Position numbers and translations under genes: made by a program. From Planctomycetaceae bacterium (GTDB taxonomy: Bacteria > Planctomycetota > Planctomycetia > Isosphaerales > Isosphaeraceae): a stretch of DNA of 6,279 nucleotides. Every line of letters starts with the position of its first letter. The stretch's first letter is position 1. The notes below the pieces were generated by a model. It did no database searches. It was not told the origin of the DNA and worked only from the letters and a program-made list of their open reading frames with translations. Shown here piece by piece: positions 5,958 through 6,279 of this stretch. Location: the NCBI GenBank assembly GCA_019232645.1, contig JAFANO010000292.1, positions 1 to 6,279 on the forward strand. The letters are read 5' to 3'.

Positions 5958-6279
5958 AACGACGGGGGGCCCCGGACGGCCAGAGACGCACCCGTCGCCC
6001 GGCCCCACCACCGGGTTGGCATCTGCCCGAGGTCGCCTCGAAGCGGCGGGAACTGGACAGCTTTGACGTGGTGGAAGGGCTGGTGATCAAGGATGGTCCC
6101 CAGGTCGAGGTCCTCAACGGTATCTCTCTGCAGAAGGATTGCCCGCCTCGTTCCCGGTGGAGGCGAGCGTGACGGCCAAGGTCGTGGTCGAGTCGCTGAT
6201 CGAGCATTGGCGGGCGTTGGGCCTGCCCGGCTACGCTCAGTTCGACAACGACACGATCTTCCAGGGCCCGCACGCCCAC
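5958..6279 (+). pseudogene. Truncated, frameshifted integrase-type (rve/DDE) transposase
   Basis: Coding sequence starts immediately outside IRR in one frame. It gives PPPGWHLPEVA, then LDSFDVVEGLVIKDGPQVEVLNGISL, and ends near 6132. The protein continues one frame back as EGLPASFPVEASVTAKVVVESL, then IEHWRALGLPGYAQFDNDTIFQG, to the window edge. Together they are the core of a retroviral-integrase-type transposase, with two likely catalytic Asp (in SFDVVEG and in QFDNDT). The family is one I associate with planctomycete genomes. A single missing base next to CTGCAGAAGG at 6128-6137 explains the shift. I see no slippery A-run for programmed frameshifting. The 5' part, which would carry the N-terminal HTH, is absent and is not found left of the transposon. 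The gene is therefore broken twice, unless the frameshift is a sequencing error. Confidence 0.75.

Noticed and set aside
6125..6140. Programmed frameshift in the right-hand transposase.
   Set aside because: No A-rich or other slippery heptamer is present at the switch point, and the gene already lacks its 5' part. Simple mutation or sequencing error is more likely.
1..6279. CRISPR array, tRNA, rRNA or integron attC arrays.
   Set aside because: No evenly spaced identical repeats, no tRNA-like cloverleaf and no rRNA motifs were seen. The palindrome cluster has unlike arms and no integron integrase nearby.

Overview
The window is a high-GC stretch of bacterial accessory DNA built around one complete Tn3-family transposon of 5,383 bp (575-5957). 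It is bounded by 38-bp inverted repeats that differ at one base. The host is probably a planctomycete. That is inferred from the high GC and from the resemblance of the partial integrase-type transposase on the right to families I know mainly from that phylum. It is not proven by the sequence.

Layout, left to right. (1) 1-573 is very GC-rich flanking DNA on the minus strand. It holds the N-terminal part of a winged-helix/HTH protein that runs off the window, preceded by the tail of another reading frame whose TGA overlaps the HTH gene's ATG. The head of that upstream frame is missing at the transposon boundary. (2) 575-612 is the left inverted repeat, which contains the tnpA stop codon. (3) 608-3583, minus strand, is the 991-aa Tn3 transposase with an intact DDE triad. 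(4) 3561-4139, minus strand, is the 192-aa serine resolvase, which overlaps tnpA by 23 bp. (5) 4140-4474 is a gene-free region with a candidate tnpR promoter, a recurring CGTCCCGAAA-type decamer that may mark the resolution site, and a run of five palindromes about 20 bp apart. (6) 4475-5236 and 5292-5777, plus strand, are two passenger genes: a class I SAM-dependent methyltransferase and a PhnB-like VOC-superfamily protein. (7) 5920-5957 is the right inverted repeat. (8) 5958-6279, plus strand, is an rve/DDE transposase that has lost its 5' part at the transposon boundary and is also frameshifted.

tnpA and tnpR are the transposition and cointegrate-resolution machinery and are probably co-transcribed leftward. 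The two cargo genes face the other way, are 55 bp apart, and look like one transcription unit. Their substrates cannot be read from the sequence, and neither resembles a classical resistance or catabolic gene.

Two points deserve attention. The transposon has no 5-bp target duplication and joins two unrelated broken genes, so its present position is not a simple insertion scar. The non-coding core also carries organised dyad structure that no gene explains.
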